DNA of 64,000 nt from Mucilaginibacter kameinonensis (GTDB taxonomy: Bacteria > Bacteroidota > Bacteroidia > Sphingobacteriales > Sphingobacteriaceae), in contig NZ_RCWZ01000005.1 of the NCBI RefSeq assembly GCF_003675385.1, forward strand, positions 868,001 through 932,000, written 5' to 3'. The position numbers and the translations under genes are program-made. Below are positions 46,052 to 54,452 of this stretch, piece after piece. The notes beneath the pieces are model-generated. The model was given only the letters and a program-made list of their open reading frames with translations, did no database searches and was not told where the DNA came from. Numbering within the stretch: position 1 is the stretch's first letter; every line of letters begins with the position of its first letter.

Positions 46052-46903
46052 TTAGTTCCTTTTAACTAATATTACGTTGGCAACTCTCCGCTGCCCTTTA
46101 TGATCCCACTTACCGTTATCCGACGGATAGTTTACAACGCCCTGGGCTTTTGTCCATAATGTTGTTGATCCTCCGCCGTCAAGGTTTATTCCATCCCGGC
46201 AATGCAGCCAGCGAAGTACCTGGCGCAACTCAAACAGGCTCATTCCTGCCGAATTAGCGTCACGGCCATCAACCGTGATCATCAGCACCCTGTTGTTATC
46301 CGTTATCGCCATTGCCGATCTCGGGTGACGTGCAACATTAAAACTGTTGGAATCAAGCTTTGCCTGCTTAGCGTTGTGTAACAACAGCGGCCCGGTTAGC
46401 ATCACATCTTCGCCGTCAAGGTTTTTCTCCCAATCGGTACTGCCATCCCATTCGTCAATGTGCAACGCGCCATTTTTTATTACCAGCGCAGCTTGCTGGT
46501 GCCTTGCCCGCGTATTGTTTTTTTCAAGATGATTTTCATTTATAATTTGTCCGCCAGCCCGTATAAAATCAACCGAGCCACCATTTTTCACATCGAAAAA
46601 AGTACCGTTGATAGCTGCGATGGCCATACTGCCAGAACCAAAATCGCTGGTTGTTCTTTTTACTTTTGGTTCAAAAGCGATGCTAAGCCTGTTTTTGATT
46701 TTGGGTTTAATCTCCAGAACAGAGATAAATTGATTGGATTTAAAAAGCGTTTTCCCCCTAAACCATGCCTGCCTTAAACGAATGCCGGGAGCCAATCGTT
46801 TGGTTTCCCACTCTACTCGTTTAAAGTTTACAAAATCTGTTTGTGCGGATACCTCTCCTGCACACAACACAAATAATAGCACGAATACGACTGATAAACG
46901 CAT
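46052..46903 (-). CDS. Exported phosphodiester glycosidase (NAGPA-domain) protein
   Basis: This protein belongs to the family of the human uncovering enzyme, which removes GlcNAc from a phosphodiester. Visible family blocks are AIAAINGTFFDVKNGGSVDFIRAGG, RHPRSAMAITDNNRVLMITVDGRD and the C-terminal NLDGGGSTTLW. A signal peptide covers about 1-20 (GEVSA-QTD). At 283 aa it is a single-domain protein. It opens the enzyme part of the second locus, 20 bp before namZ. Bacterial members are thought to cut sugar-1-phosphate diesters of cell-surface polymers, which would fit a cell-wall degrading role; the substrate here is not known. Confidence 0.88.
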   Translation of the reverse strand: MRLSVVFVLLFVLCAGEVSAQTDFVNFKRVEWETKRLAPGIRLRQAWFRGKTLFKSNQFISVLEIKPKIKNRLSIAFEPKVKRTTSDFGSGSMAIAAINGTFFDVKNGGSVDFIRAGGQIINENHLEKNNTRARHQQAALVIKNGALHIDEWDGSTDWEKNLDGEDVMLTGPLLLHNAKQAKLDSNSFNVARHPRSAMAITDNNRVLMITVDGRDANSAGMSLFELRQVLRWLHCRDGINLDGGGSTTLWTKAQGVVNYPSDNGKWDHKGQRRVANVILVKRN

Positions 46904-46938
46904 ACGATGACAGATAAAGGCTTGGATAGATTACCCGC

Positions 46939-47053
46939 TTAAATAACGCATAAACACGCATACAAATGAGTAACCGTGTCCAAATATAACTAATAAGTAA
47001 AGTTAAAATGCAAGTTTTGTGCGCTATTAAATTAAATAACGCACAAAACCGCA
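46939..47053. promoter_or_regulatory. Repeated motif, probable DeoR operators
   Basis: A 22-base motif beginning TTAAATAACGCA occurs at 46939-46960 and 47032-47053 (19 of 22 identical). An inverted copy of its core faces the second: TTTTGTGCG at 47015-47023 against CGCACAAAA at 47040-47048, a perfect 9-bp inverted repeat. All lie between the DeoR gene and the first enzyme gene. DeoR-family repressors typically bind several such repeats, so these are good operator candidates. Confidence 0.6.
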
Positions 47054-47167
47054 TTTCAAACCATCATAAAAGTTGCTTTCCCTGTGTATTTTTTCAAAAA
47101 AACGCTTATTGTAAAATTCTTGTTAGTAAGATTATGTGGGGTAATTGTACTTTATCGGGAGAGGTGG

Positions 47168-47911
47168 TTACAGTACAGTAAGTACCTTTGAATAAGATGA
47201 TAACGCGCTTTCGCCGGGGTTGGCATCGGTTATGAGGTAGTTGATTTCATTTATGCTGCAGACCTTCATTTTTTCGAGCGAACCAAGTTTTTCTGCTATG
47301 CTCACAATAGCTGTTTTTGTTGCCGATTTGATCATAGCTTTTTTAACCTGAACAACTTCCCATATGGCATCGGTAATGCCGTTTTCCATCGATATGGCAT
47401 TTGTTCCTAAAAAACACAGATCAGCATTGATATCCGCAAGCTGATTAACAACCATCGAGCCTGTAACAATGTAGGAGTCGTGCAGTAATGTTCCGCCTAA
47501 CAATACAACCTCACATTCCGAATACTCGATAAGCTCCATGGCCACCACCGGACTAACAACAAAAAATGTGCACCTCAAATCTTTGGGTATCATCCGCACC
47601 ATTTCAATAATAGTTGTGCCCCCGCCTAAAAGTACTACCATGCCATCACTAATAAGTGTTAAGGCTTTTTTGGCAATTTGCCTTTTGGCTTCCTGTGCAT
47701 AGGTTTCCCTTACCCCCGTACTGTGCGAAAATGATTTAGACATAGCGCCTCCGTAAACCTTTTTGATTTGTGAATTACTGGCAAGCTCATTCAAATCACG
47801 CCTGATAGTATCTTCTGATACATTTAGCTTTGCGCATAAATCTGATGATAATACCTTGTTGTGCAGGTTCAACTGCTTCATGATAAAGTTCTGTCTTTCT
47901 TCTTTTAACAT
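47168..47911 (-). CDS. DeoR-family transcriptional regulator
   Basis: This is a sugar-responsive repressor of 247 aa. The N-terminal helix-turn-helix (LSSDLCAKLNVSEDTIRRDLNELA, about 20-44) is followed by KVYGGA, the DeoR signature. The C-terminal effector domain has the phospho-sugar-binding type loop VVLLGGGTTIIEMVR and VVLLGGTLLHDSYIVTG. It lies 264 bp upstream of the phosphodiester glycosidase gene on the same strand and probably controls the whole second locus through the repeated sites at 46939-47053. A phosphorylated amino sugar is a plausible inducer (inference). Confidence 0.92.
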   Translation of the reverse strand: MLKEERQNFIMKQLNLHNKVLSSDLCAKLNVSEDTIRRDLNELASNSQIKKVYGGAMSKSFSHSTGVRETYAQEAKRQIAKKALTLISDGMVVLLGGGTTIIEMVRMIPKDLRCTFFVVSPVVAMELIEYSECEVVLLGGTLLHDSYIVTGSMVVNQLADINADLCFLGTNAISMENGITDAIWEVVQVKKAMIKSATKTAIVSIAEKLGSLEKMKVCSINEINYLITDANPGESALSSYSKVLTVL

Positions 47912-48089
47912 GGTTAAGTGACTGTTGGTTTTTAAGGATCAATATATTGTAATTATATTAAATTGTTATGAATAAAAATATTCACCTTAAAAGACAGCGA
48001 ACTTACAGGCACGTTACAACAAAATTCAACCAGGTTTAAAACACAGATGATAATCTTAAGCATTCTCGATATAAAATATGGAGGCTACA

Positions 48090-48623
48090 TCAAATTTTCT
48101 CTTTAACGAGATAAACAGGCGGGAGCGGAAGTTCTTGTGGAGCAATGATGTCCGTACTTCGTTTAAATCCATAGCTTTCGAAGAAATCCAAGTAGGGACT
48201 ATTTTCATATTCACTTATCCAAACCGCTTGCTGAGCAGTTGATATGGCAAGGCATTTTTCGAATAATGCTTTCCGGATTAAAGGGTCGCTATGTTTCTCC
48301 AATACCCCAAAATCCGCTATGCGGGCTAAAGTTTTGCCCTCAAAAATAGTGGGACGGGTACCTTTTGATGTTACTTTGGCATAACCGGCTGGCTCGTCGT
48401 TCACATAAACAATCAAATATTGATTAGATAAGCTATTCAGTTCTTTCAACAGTTCGCTCTCATTGAAGTTTCTGTTGATATAAACCTGAAGCCCCTGATC
48501 ATCAATCTTCCCGGCAAACTTTTCTTTGGCTATGGCTGTACTGATAAACAACAGCGCGTCAAATCCCTCCTTATTTCCAATAGTGAATTTTGTTACTATT
48601 TTATCCGACATTTCAATTTCCAA
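48090..48623 (-). CDS. GNAT-family N-acetyltransferase
   Basis: This is a 177-aa acetyl-CoA-dependent acetyltransferase. GNAT features are the central strands YLIVYVNDEPAGYAKVTSKG and ARIADFGVLEKHSDPLIRKALFEKCLAIS, the region where acetyl-CoA binds, and the C-terminal FFESYGFKRSTD. The usual Q/R-x-x-G-x-G/A loop is poorly kept, so the family call rests on the overall pattern. The start at 48623 (MEIEM) or the ATG 12 bp later (MSDK) are both possible. It stands alone between the second and third SusCD loci and the substrate is unknown. Confidence 0.8.
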   Translation of the reverse strand: MEIEMSDKIVTKFTIGNKEGFDALLFISTAIAKEKFAGKIDDQGLQVYINRNFNESELLKELNSLSNQYLIVYVNDEPAGYAKVTSKGTRPTIFEGKTLARIADFGVLEKHSDPLIRKALFEKCLAISTAQQAVWISEYENSPYLDFFESYGFKRSTDIIAPQELPLPPVYLVKEKI

Positions 48624-48742
48624 TTTGATTATCTGTTATAAAATTATGAACAGATCAAATCTATCAGTTACCCAATACTGCTTACGGTATTTTTTAGCGT
48701 ATTTATGGCACTTTTAATTGGATGGATCGGGCGATTGAAGTA

Positions 48743-48784
48743 AGATTAAAAATATGAACCCGGCTGCCGTCGCCTGGCGGGTTT
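48743..48784 (-). terminator. Terminator-like hairpin after the ROK kinase gene
   Basis: On the - strand AACCCG (48783-48778) pairs with CGGGTT (48762-48757), with further G/C-rich sequence between them. A TATTTTTAATC tract follows. It lies about 65 bp after the ROK stop and would close the third locus transcript. Confidence 0.5.
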
Positions 48785-48849
48785 ACCGGATTCATCAAAT
48801 ACATTAACCAATTAATATAATTATAAAGAACGAAGCGAATTGTGACAGG

Positions 48850-49821
48850 TTATAAACCCTTACTGATCAGCGCCAATGACAGCGCGGCAATGTCACCAAT
48901 ATTTTCGGACAGGCCCGCCGGAACAATCCTGCAAGCACTTACAGAGTCTTTGTAAGCCTCCCTGTTGATCACCTCAAGCATAACCGGTTCAAGAAGCTTG
49001 TGGGCACGCCCGTAAATGCTGCCCAGGATGATCATCTCCGGGTTCAGAATATCTATCAATAAAGCAAGTCCGCGACCAAGATACTCCGCGCAGATTTTAT
49101 ATACTTCTATCGCTACAGGATCACCATTGAAAGCGGCATCGGCAATTGATTTGGCTGTAATGCCTGGCAGATCGTCGATACTTTTACAAAAGCTTACCGG
49201 CTCGCCTACCTGCAGCTTTTCCCGGGCTTTGATCTGCCCTAACTGGGCTATACCACCGCCGCTGCAATAGCCCTCAAACGAGCCTGCCTTACCAAAACCA
49301 ACCGGCCCCATATCCGCAAGGCGCATATGCCCTACCTCACCGGCCAGATCAGATGGCCCGGAATACAACCGTCCGTCAAGAATAAAACCTGCCCCCATGC
49401 CGGTTCCGAAGGTTAAAAAGATAAGATTATCTATGCCTTTGCCTGCCCCGTACTTCCACTCGGCAACCGCGCAGGCGTTGGCATCATTTTGCAGCAATGT
49501 TTTTATCCCAAACCTTTCTTCGGTCATCTTTACAATAGGTACTTCATCCCAGCCAATCAAATTAGGCGGCGAAAGAATCAGGCCTTTTTTACTGCTTAAA
49601 GGGCCACCGCAACTTATACCAATCCCTTCCAGTTGCTCCTTCTGCACACTGTGTTGTGATAATAACTCTTCCGCTGTAGTAAACAGCAGTTCAATCATTT
49701 CATAAACCGGCTTATTTGTAAGCATTGCCTGTTTGCCCACAATATCGATCTCGCCATCGGCAGCAACTTTACCTAATATTACCGCGCATTTTGTGCCTCC
49801 AATGTCAAATCCTAACAGCAT
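48850..49821 (-). CDS. ROK-family sugar kinase
   Basis: This cytoplasmic kinase would phosphorylate the imported monosaccharide. The ATP-binding motif D6-I-G-G-T10 and the block TFGTGMGAGFILDGRLYSG are clear, as is EVGHMRLAD, which carries the zinc-ligand histidine of many ROK proteins. The usual C-x-CG-x2-GC-x-E zinc segment reads VGFGKAGSFE, so all three cysteines are replaced; I believe such a subgroup exists in Bacteroidota. Thus it is probably zinc-free. The gene follows the GH32-like hydrolase by 6 bp and is the last of the third locus. Fructokinase activity is likely from context but glucokinase is possible. Confidence 0.9.
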   Translation of the reverse strand: MLLGFDIGGTKCAVILGKVAADGEIDIVGKQAMLTNKPVYEMIELLFTTAEELLSQHSVQKEQLEGIGISCGGPLSSKKGLILSPPNLIGWDEVPIVKMTEERFGIKTLLQNDANACAVAEWKYGAGKGIDNLIFLTFGTGMGAGFILDGRLYSGPSDLAGEVGHMRLADMGPVGFGKAGSFEGYCSGGGIAQLGQIKAREKLQVGEPVSFCKSIDDLPGITAKSIADAAFNGDPVAIEVYKICAEYLGRGLALLIDILNPEMIILGSIYGRAHKLLEPVMLEVINREAYKDSVSACRIVPAGLSENIGDIAALSLALISKGL

Positions 49822-49827
49822 ATATTT

Positions 49828-51303
49828 TTAATTTTCTTTAAGTGGGCTTACCGTGATCGATTTAAAATTCACTTTACCATGCTTAGCGTAAAACCAGGCA
49901 AAACTGCCGTTCTGCTCATAAGTACGGTTAACAATAGTACGTTTGTGGTTAACATCAACATCTATGATACCGTCTTTCATCACAATATCTAATTTAAATG
50001 GTTTATCCAGACCATCAACGCCCTCTATCACGGTATTGCCTAACCTTACTGTTTTACTACTTGCCGAAAAATTAAGCCTGTAACCGCCGGTTGCCCCTTC
50101 GCCTGAGCGCAGGTAAAGTCCGAATTCCTCATTAGCTCCGGTTGGCTCAACCTCTAAAGTGATGCGGGAATTAAGTGGTACGCCTTCAATATGAGCGGTT
50201 CCAACACCGCCCGGCGAATTAATAGCTACACCATTATTACCAATTGTTGAAGCCTGCAAATCCGTTGCGATTTTCACATTTAGCGCATCGCCGGTTTCAG
50301 GGATCATTTCCTGCGGAAAGCTGGTATCCAGTGTGCCATCTGCTTCCTGGAACACTTCCCGGAACAAGGAATTACCGCCAAAAATTTCATGGTTATCATC
50401 CTTACTTTCAGACCTGTTTGGCACCCAGGCTGCCGCTATTCTTCTACCGTTTTTAAACTCAGCCGTTTTAACCACATTTGACCAATCTTCGTTCAGCGCC
50501 TGGTAGCGTGGAGCTTCCCATGGGCCGTAAGGATTTTTTGATTTTACGTATGATGTGTTACTGCCATCGCTATAAACCAGGTAATACCAACCTTTCCAAA
50601 AGAAATAGTCAGGACATTCGGGAGTAGATGGTTGCCCGGTTAGGATTGGCTCATGCACCGTCCAGTTTTTCAGGTCTTTTGATGAGAGGTGAACCAAAGC
50701 GCCACCATTGTTTTTCATTACGGGATTTTCCTGCCAACTGGAAACAAACAAATGAAACTCGCCGGTTTTCTCATCTACAAAAACCTTAGGGTCCCGGAAG
50801 TCCCGCTTACTATAGCCCGGTGCCGATGTGTAAAAAGGGTTAGGCTTTTGCTTTTCAAAGTTTACACCATCATTACTGATGGCGTAACTCAACTGCTCGT
50901 TCACTTTACCATCGTTAAGCAAACGGGTAGCATAAAACGCATAATATTTCCCTTTGTGGTACACAACCGATCCCGTACAGATGGATTTTTCCCAGGGTTC
51001 ATCAATTTTAAGCACTAACGGAAATTGCTCCCAGTGTTTCAAATCGGTTGATTTGCTCAGGGCCCATTGGTGCCCGCCCAGCCCGTTCAGGCTTTTATGA
51101 TGTGCCGAATCCAGCAACCAGTAGTAATAGTAGGTTCCATCTTTCGAAAAAGGAATGCAATCGCCCACAAAAAGGTTCCCTTTAGGTTTAAAGTATTGCA
51201 TACTTTTTGTCGACTGGACGGTTGGATCATACTTGACGCCCAATTGGGCTTTAGCCATAAATGCCATGACAGATAGTAAGCAGGCAAGTGTTATTTTTTT
51301 CAT
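49828..51303 (-). CDS. Secreted GH32-like fructan hydrolase
   Basis: This is a five-bladed-propeller glycosidase of clan GH-J with a C-terminal beta-sandwich (about 370-491). The three acid positions can be placed at D48 (LFVGDCIPF), D171 (FRDP) and E229 (ECPDYF), the last two being classical GH32 boxes. The first box differs from the usual WMNDPNG. A signal peptide covers about 1-19 (FMAKA-QLG). Length 491 aa. The neighbours (LacI regulator, SusCD, sugar porter, ROK kinase) support a fructan or related substrate; a GH43-like specificity cannot be excluded by reading alone. Confidence 0.85.
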   Translation of the reverse strand: MKKITLACLLSVMAFMAKAQLGVKYDPTVQSTKSMQYFKPKGNLFVGDCIPFSKDGTYYYYWLLDSAHHKSLNGLGGHQWALSKSTDLKHWEQFPLVLKIDEPWEKSICTGSVVYHKGKYYAFYATRLLNDGKVNEQLSYAISNDGVNFEKQKPNPFYTSAPGYSKRDFRDPKVFVDEKTGEFHLFVSSWQENPVMKNNGGALVHLSSKDLKNWTVHEPILTGQPSTPECPDYFFWKGWYYLVYSDGSNTSYVKSKNPYGPWEAPRYQALNEDWSNVVKTAEFKNGRRIAAAWVPNRSESKDDNHEIFGGNSLFREVFQEADGTLDTSFPQEMIPETGDALNVKIATDLQASTIGNNGVAINSPGGVGTAHIEGVPLNSRITLEVEPTGANEEFGLYLRSGEGATGGYRLNFSASSKTVRLGNTVIEGVDGLDKPFKLDIVMKDGIIDVDVNHKRTIVNRTYEQNGSFAWFYAKHGKVNFKSITVSPLKEN

Positions 51304-51333
51304 ATAGTGTTAGATAAGTAATATGTAAATAGA

Positions 51334-52707
51334 TCAGATATCTTTTGGCGCATCGCCGTTGCGCCAATGGTTTTCAATAGCTTCCAGCGATTTTCCTTTA
51401 GTTTCGGGGATGTAATAATATCCCCACACCGCGCCAATAACGCAGATAATGGCGTAACTCCAGAAAGTATAATCGATACCCAGGTTATTAACCAGTTTAA
51501 GGAAAGTAAAGGCTATGATAGCGTTAAAACCCCAGTGTGCCAGCGAGCCAATGCTCATACCCACACCGCGTACACTAAGCGGGAATACTTCAGAAATAAG
51601 GAGCCAACCCAGTGGAGCAAGACTGATAGCTATAAAAATAATGTAGCAAACAATGCTTAAAACCGCGAATACCGGCAGGCTTGAGCCAAGCGCCTCTTTG
51701 AAATGAAAGCAGGCACCTAATAAAGCCAGTGACGGGATCATACCCCAAATACCAATGAAATACAATTTGCGCCGACCCACTTTATCAAGCAGGAATACAG
51801 AGAGCAGACAGGCTAATACATTTACCCCGCCTATGATGATAGCAGGAACGATACTGGCCGTATTGCTCACTATCCCAGCTATTTTAAAGATGATTGGCGA
51901 ATAATAGATAATAGTATTAACCCCCGAAAACTGTTGAAAAAAGAAAATGCCCACGGTGATAATCAACGGCGCGCGGAGCCATGGTTTCAGGATTTCAGCA
52001 GATGAAACTTTGTGCTTTGCCGATATAGCGATCTCTTCCTGCAAACCGGCCAGGGTGCTTTCAACCATATCAGGATCTTCCAGTTTCAGGATGATCTTCT
52101 TCCCTTCCTCCCAGCGATTTTTGCTGATGAGCCAACGCGGGGTTTCGGGTAAAAAGAACATGCCTAAAAGCAGAATAGCCGCCGGTACAAAGCCAACCAG
52201 GAACATCCAGCGCCAGCTTTCATTGTTGGTATCGTTTGATAACCAGTAATCGGTAATGTACGAAAGCAGGATCCCTAAGGTGATCATCAATTGATTTAAT
52301 GTCACCAGCGCTCCCCTAACCCTTGCAGGCGATATCTCTGAAATATACATTGGTACCACGTATGAGGTGATACCAATGGCAAAACCAATTATAACGCGCA
52401 TGATCATCAACATAGTTACATTAGCCGCGTAAGCGCATCCCAGGGCACCAACAGTGAAAATGACCGCGTTAATGATGATCATTTTTTTGCGGCCGATGAT
52501 ATCGGATAGTTTTCCGCTGGTTAAAGCGCCTACCACCGCGCCTACAAGCACCGTGGTGGTGATCCATTCAATACTGGCATCACTAAGCTGCCAATACTGT
52601 TTCAGAAATGGTAATGCCCCGGAAATAACGCCGGTATCAAAGCCGAATAAAAGGCCACCGGTAGCTGCAATAACTGCGATGAGCAGCACATTAGGTTTTA
52701 ACTTCAT
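51334..52707 (-). CDS. Sugar-porter family MFS transporter
   Basis: This inner-membrane sugar/proton symporter has twelve helices and 457 aa. The family motifs are complete: GGLLFGFDTGVISGALPFL in helix 1, DIIGRKK after helix 2, PMYISEISPARVRGALVTLNQ, LPETPRW before the central loop, GRRKL after helix 8 and PETKGKSLE at the end. The QQFSGVNTIIYY segment in helix 7 is the sugar-binding part known from XylE. It stands 30 bp before the hydrolase gene and 12 bp after susD, so it moves the freed sugar from periplasm to cytoplasm. Monosaccharide identity (fructose suspected) is inference. Confidence 0.94.
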   Translation of the reverse strand: MKLKPNVLLIAVIAATGGLLFGFDTGVISGALPFLKQYWQLSDASIEWITTTVLVGAVVGALTSGKLSDIIGRKKMIIINAVIFTVGALGCAYAANVTMLMIMRVIIGFAIGITSYVVPMYISEISPARVRGALVTLNQLMITLGILLSYITDYWLSNDTNNESWRWMFLVGFVPAAILLLGMFFLPETPRWLISKNRWEEGKKIILKLEDPDMVESTLAGLQEEIAISAKHKVSSAEILKPWLRAPLIITVGIFFFQQFSGVNTIIYYSPIIFKIAGIVSNTASIVPAIIIGGVNVLACLLSVFLLDKVGRRKLYFIGIWGMIPSLALLGACFHFKEALGSSLPVFAVLSIVCYIIFIAISLAPLGWLLISEVFPLSVRGVGMSIGSLAHWGFNAIIAFTFLKLVNNLGIDYTFWSYAIICVIGAVWGYYYIPETKGKSLEAIENHWRNGDAPKDI

Positions 52708-52719
52708 ATTTGTTTGTTT

Positions 52720-54435
52720 TTAGAATCCAGGGTTTTGTTTGTACAAGCCCTTGCTATAATTGATCTGGTTGAGCGGAATAGGCAAATACTCGTCGCGCCC
52801 CTTCGTAAATTTAGCAGTTTTCAGGTAAGTACGCTTGGTTGACTCACTTGCAAAATAACTATTCAGGTAAGTATCGGCAATACCCCATCTAACCAAATCA
52901 AAGAAACGGTTACCTTCCATGGCAAACTCCAACCTGCGCTCACGACGTAACGCCTGACGCGCGTAATCCTGTGTCCAGATACAGTTTACACCGGGTTGAT
53001 AAACGCTTACTTTATAGTTAGAAATAAAACTGCCATCGGCCTGTTTTAACCTCGCTGTACTATTGCCTCCCCGTTGCCTTACCATGTTGATGAGCGGCAA
53101 CGCTTCATTTGGCCTGTTCAGTTCTATAAGTGCTTCTGCTTTCCATAGCAGTACATCGGCAAAACGGATCAGTTCCCAGTTTTTTGAGCTTGACATAAAC
53201 GGCGGAATCTTTTGAAATGATGGGTCGTTAGCCGCGGCATCATCCTTCATACTGGTAAAAAAACCGTAAATAGCAGGTGCACGTGCCCAGGAAGTTTGGT
53301 AAACAAAAGTAGGCACATACTTAAACGGGTGACCGGGAATACCCACCGTATGATCCAGCCTTGGGTCGAAAGTCTGGTTCAAAAAATCCGCTACCTTGGT
53401 AGCGTCCGTGTTATTATAACCGCTGAATAGTGGTAAACCATTTGCATCCGTTTTAAAATTGTTCACCAAATCTTGGCTGGGGATATGTTGCCAGCAGCAA
53501 CCATACTCCGGGTTCATTGGATAGGTAAGTGAATGCCCCATATCAATACGGCCAAACTGCGTACCATCGTTTTTTGAATACTGAATGGCAAATACCGATT
53601 CCGGTCCGTTTTCAGTTGCTTCTAAAAAGTTATCACCAAAATCAGGCGCTAAGGCGTAGCCGCTAAAGTTGATCACACTATCGCAGAGGCTTACCACCTG
53701 GTTCAGCTTGGCCTGGTCGATACCGGTCATGTTGTGGTTATCATCCTGTTTGTAAGCCTGGTAAAGCAGGGTTTTGGCCAGATAGGCTAAGGCAGTGTAT
53801 TTGTTAGGCCTGCCCGCATCTGCCTGTTTAGCAGGCAAAACATTGGCGGCGCTCCTGAAGTCGGCGGCTATCTTATCCCATAGCTGATCGCTTGACAGTG
53901 TCGTATTCGAAATCTTGATATAATCTGATGTCGGTACATTTTCATCTATGTAGGGCACCAGGTTCCACAATATTTTCGCCATAAAATAATAGTTACCCCT
54001 CAAAAACTTCATCTCGCCCTGCCTGCTTGTTTTTAGTGGAAAGTCGGCTCCGGCAACATTATCCAAACGCAATAAGGCGTTATTTGCGCGGGCAATGTTA
54101 TTGTATATCTGCGCCCACATCTGGTCGGTAAGGCCATTGGTATTTTGGTTGGTTACAAAGGTTTCATAATCGTTCCATTCGCTGTTATCGCCAACGCCAT
54201 CGCCACCTTTGTAGGCATCGCCGCTGCGCATACTGCCCCAAGGCCATAAGCTGTTGGAAGTGTGCAGGTTTTCGTTGCCTAAAGATGCATAAGCGGCAAC
54301 AACCATTTTTTCGATGTTCACCGGCGTGTTCAGCTGATCGCTGGCTATAACGCCCTGCGGCTGCTCATCAAGCGCCTTTTTACAGGAAACCAACGTTCCT
54401 ATCAGGCAGATTATCAGTAATAAATATTTTTTCAT
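52720..54435 (-). CDS. SusD/RagB-type surface glycan-binding lipoprotein (third locus)
   Basis: This is the surface partner of the SusC protein encoded 17 bp upstream. The lipoprotein signal ends at C18 (GTLVSC-KKALDEQ). The family features are present: RGNYYFMAKILWNLVPYID in the N-terminal half, LRRERRLEFAMEGNRFFDLVRW in the C-terminal half, and the end YLPIPLNQINYSKGLYKQNPGF. Full length at 571 aa. An odd CCW pair near residue 300 (PEYGCCWQH) could form a disulfide or sit at the glycan site. It would hand fructan-like oligosaccharides to SusC (inference from locus). Confidence 0.95.
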   Translation of the reverse strand: MKKYLLLIICLIGTLVSCKKALDEQPQGVIASDQLNTPVNIEKMVVAAYASLGNENLHTSNSLWPWGSMRSGDAYKGGDGVGDNSEWNDYETFVTNQNTNGLTDQMWAQIYNNIARANNALLRLDNVAGADFPLKTSRQGEMKFLRGNYYFMAKILWNLVPYIDENVPTSDYIKISNTTLSSDQLWDKIAADFRSAANVLPAKQADAGRPNKYTALAYLAKTLLYQAYKQDDNHNMTGIDQAKLNQVVSLCDSVINFSGYALAPDFGDNFLEATENGPESVFAIQYSKNDGTQFGRIDMGHSLTYPMNPEYGCCWQHIPSQDLVNNFKTDANGLPLFSGYNNTDATKVADFLNQTFDPRLDHTVGIPGHPFKYVPTFVYQTSWARAPAIYGFFTSMKDDAAANDPSFQKIPPFMSSSKNWELIRFADVLLWKAEALIELNRPNEALPLINMVRQRGGNSTARLKQADGSFISNYKVSVYQPGVNCIWTQDYARQALRRERRLEFAMEGNRFFDLVRWGIADTYLNSYFASESTKRTYLKTAKFTKGRDEYLPIPLNQINYSKGLYKQNPGF

Positions 54436-54452
54436 CTCATTAAAATTTAGGG

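Noticed and set aside
48743..48784. tRNA-like or riboswitch structure after the ROK gene
   Set aside because: Only one stem can be formed; no cloverleaf and no T-loop sequence.
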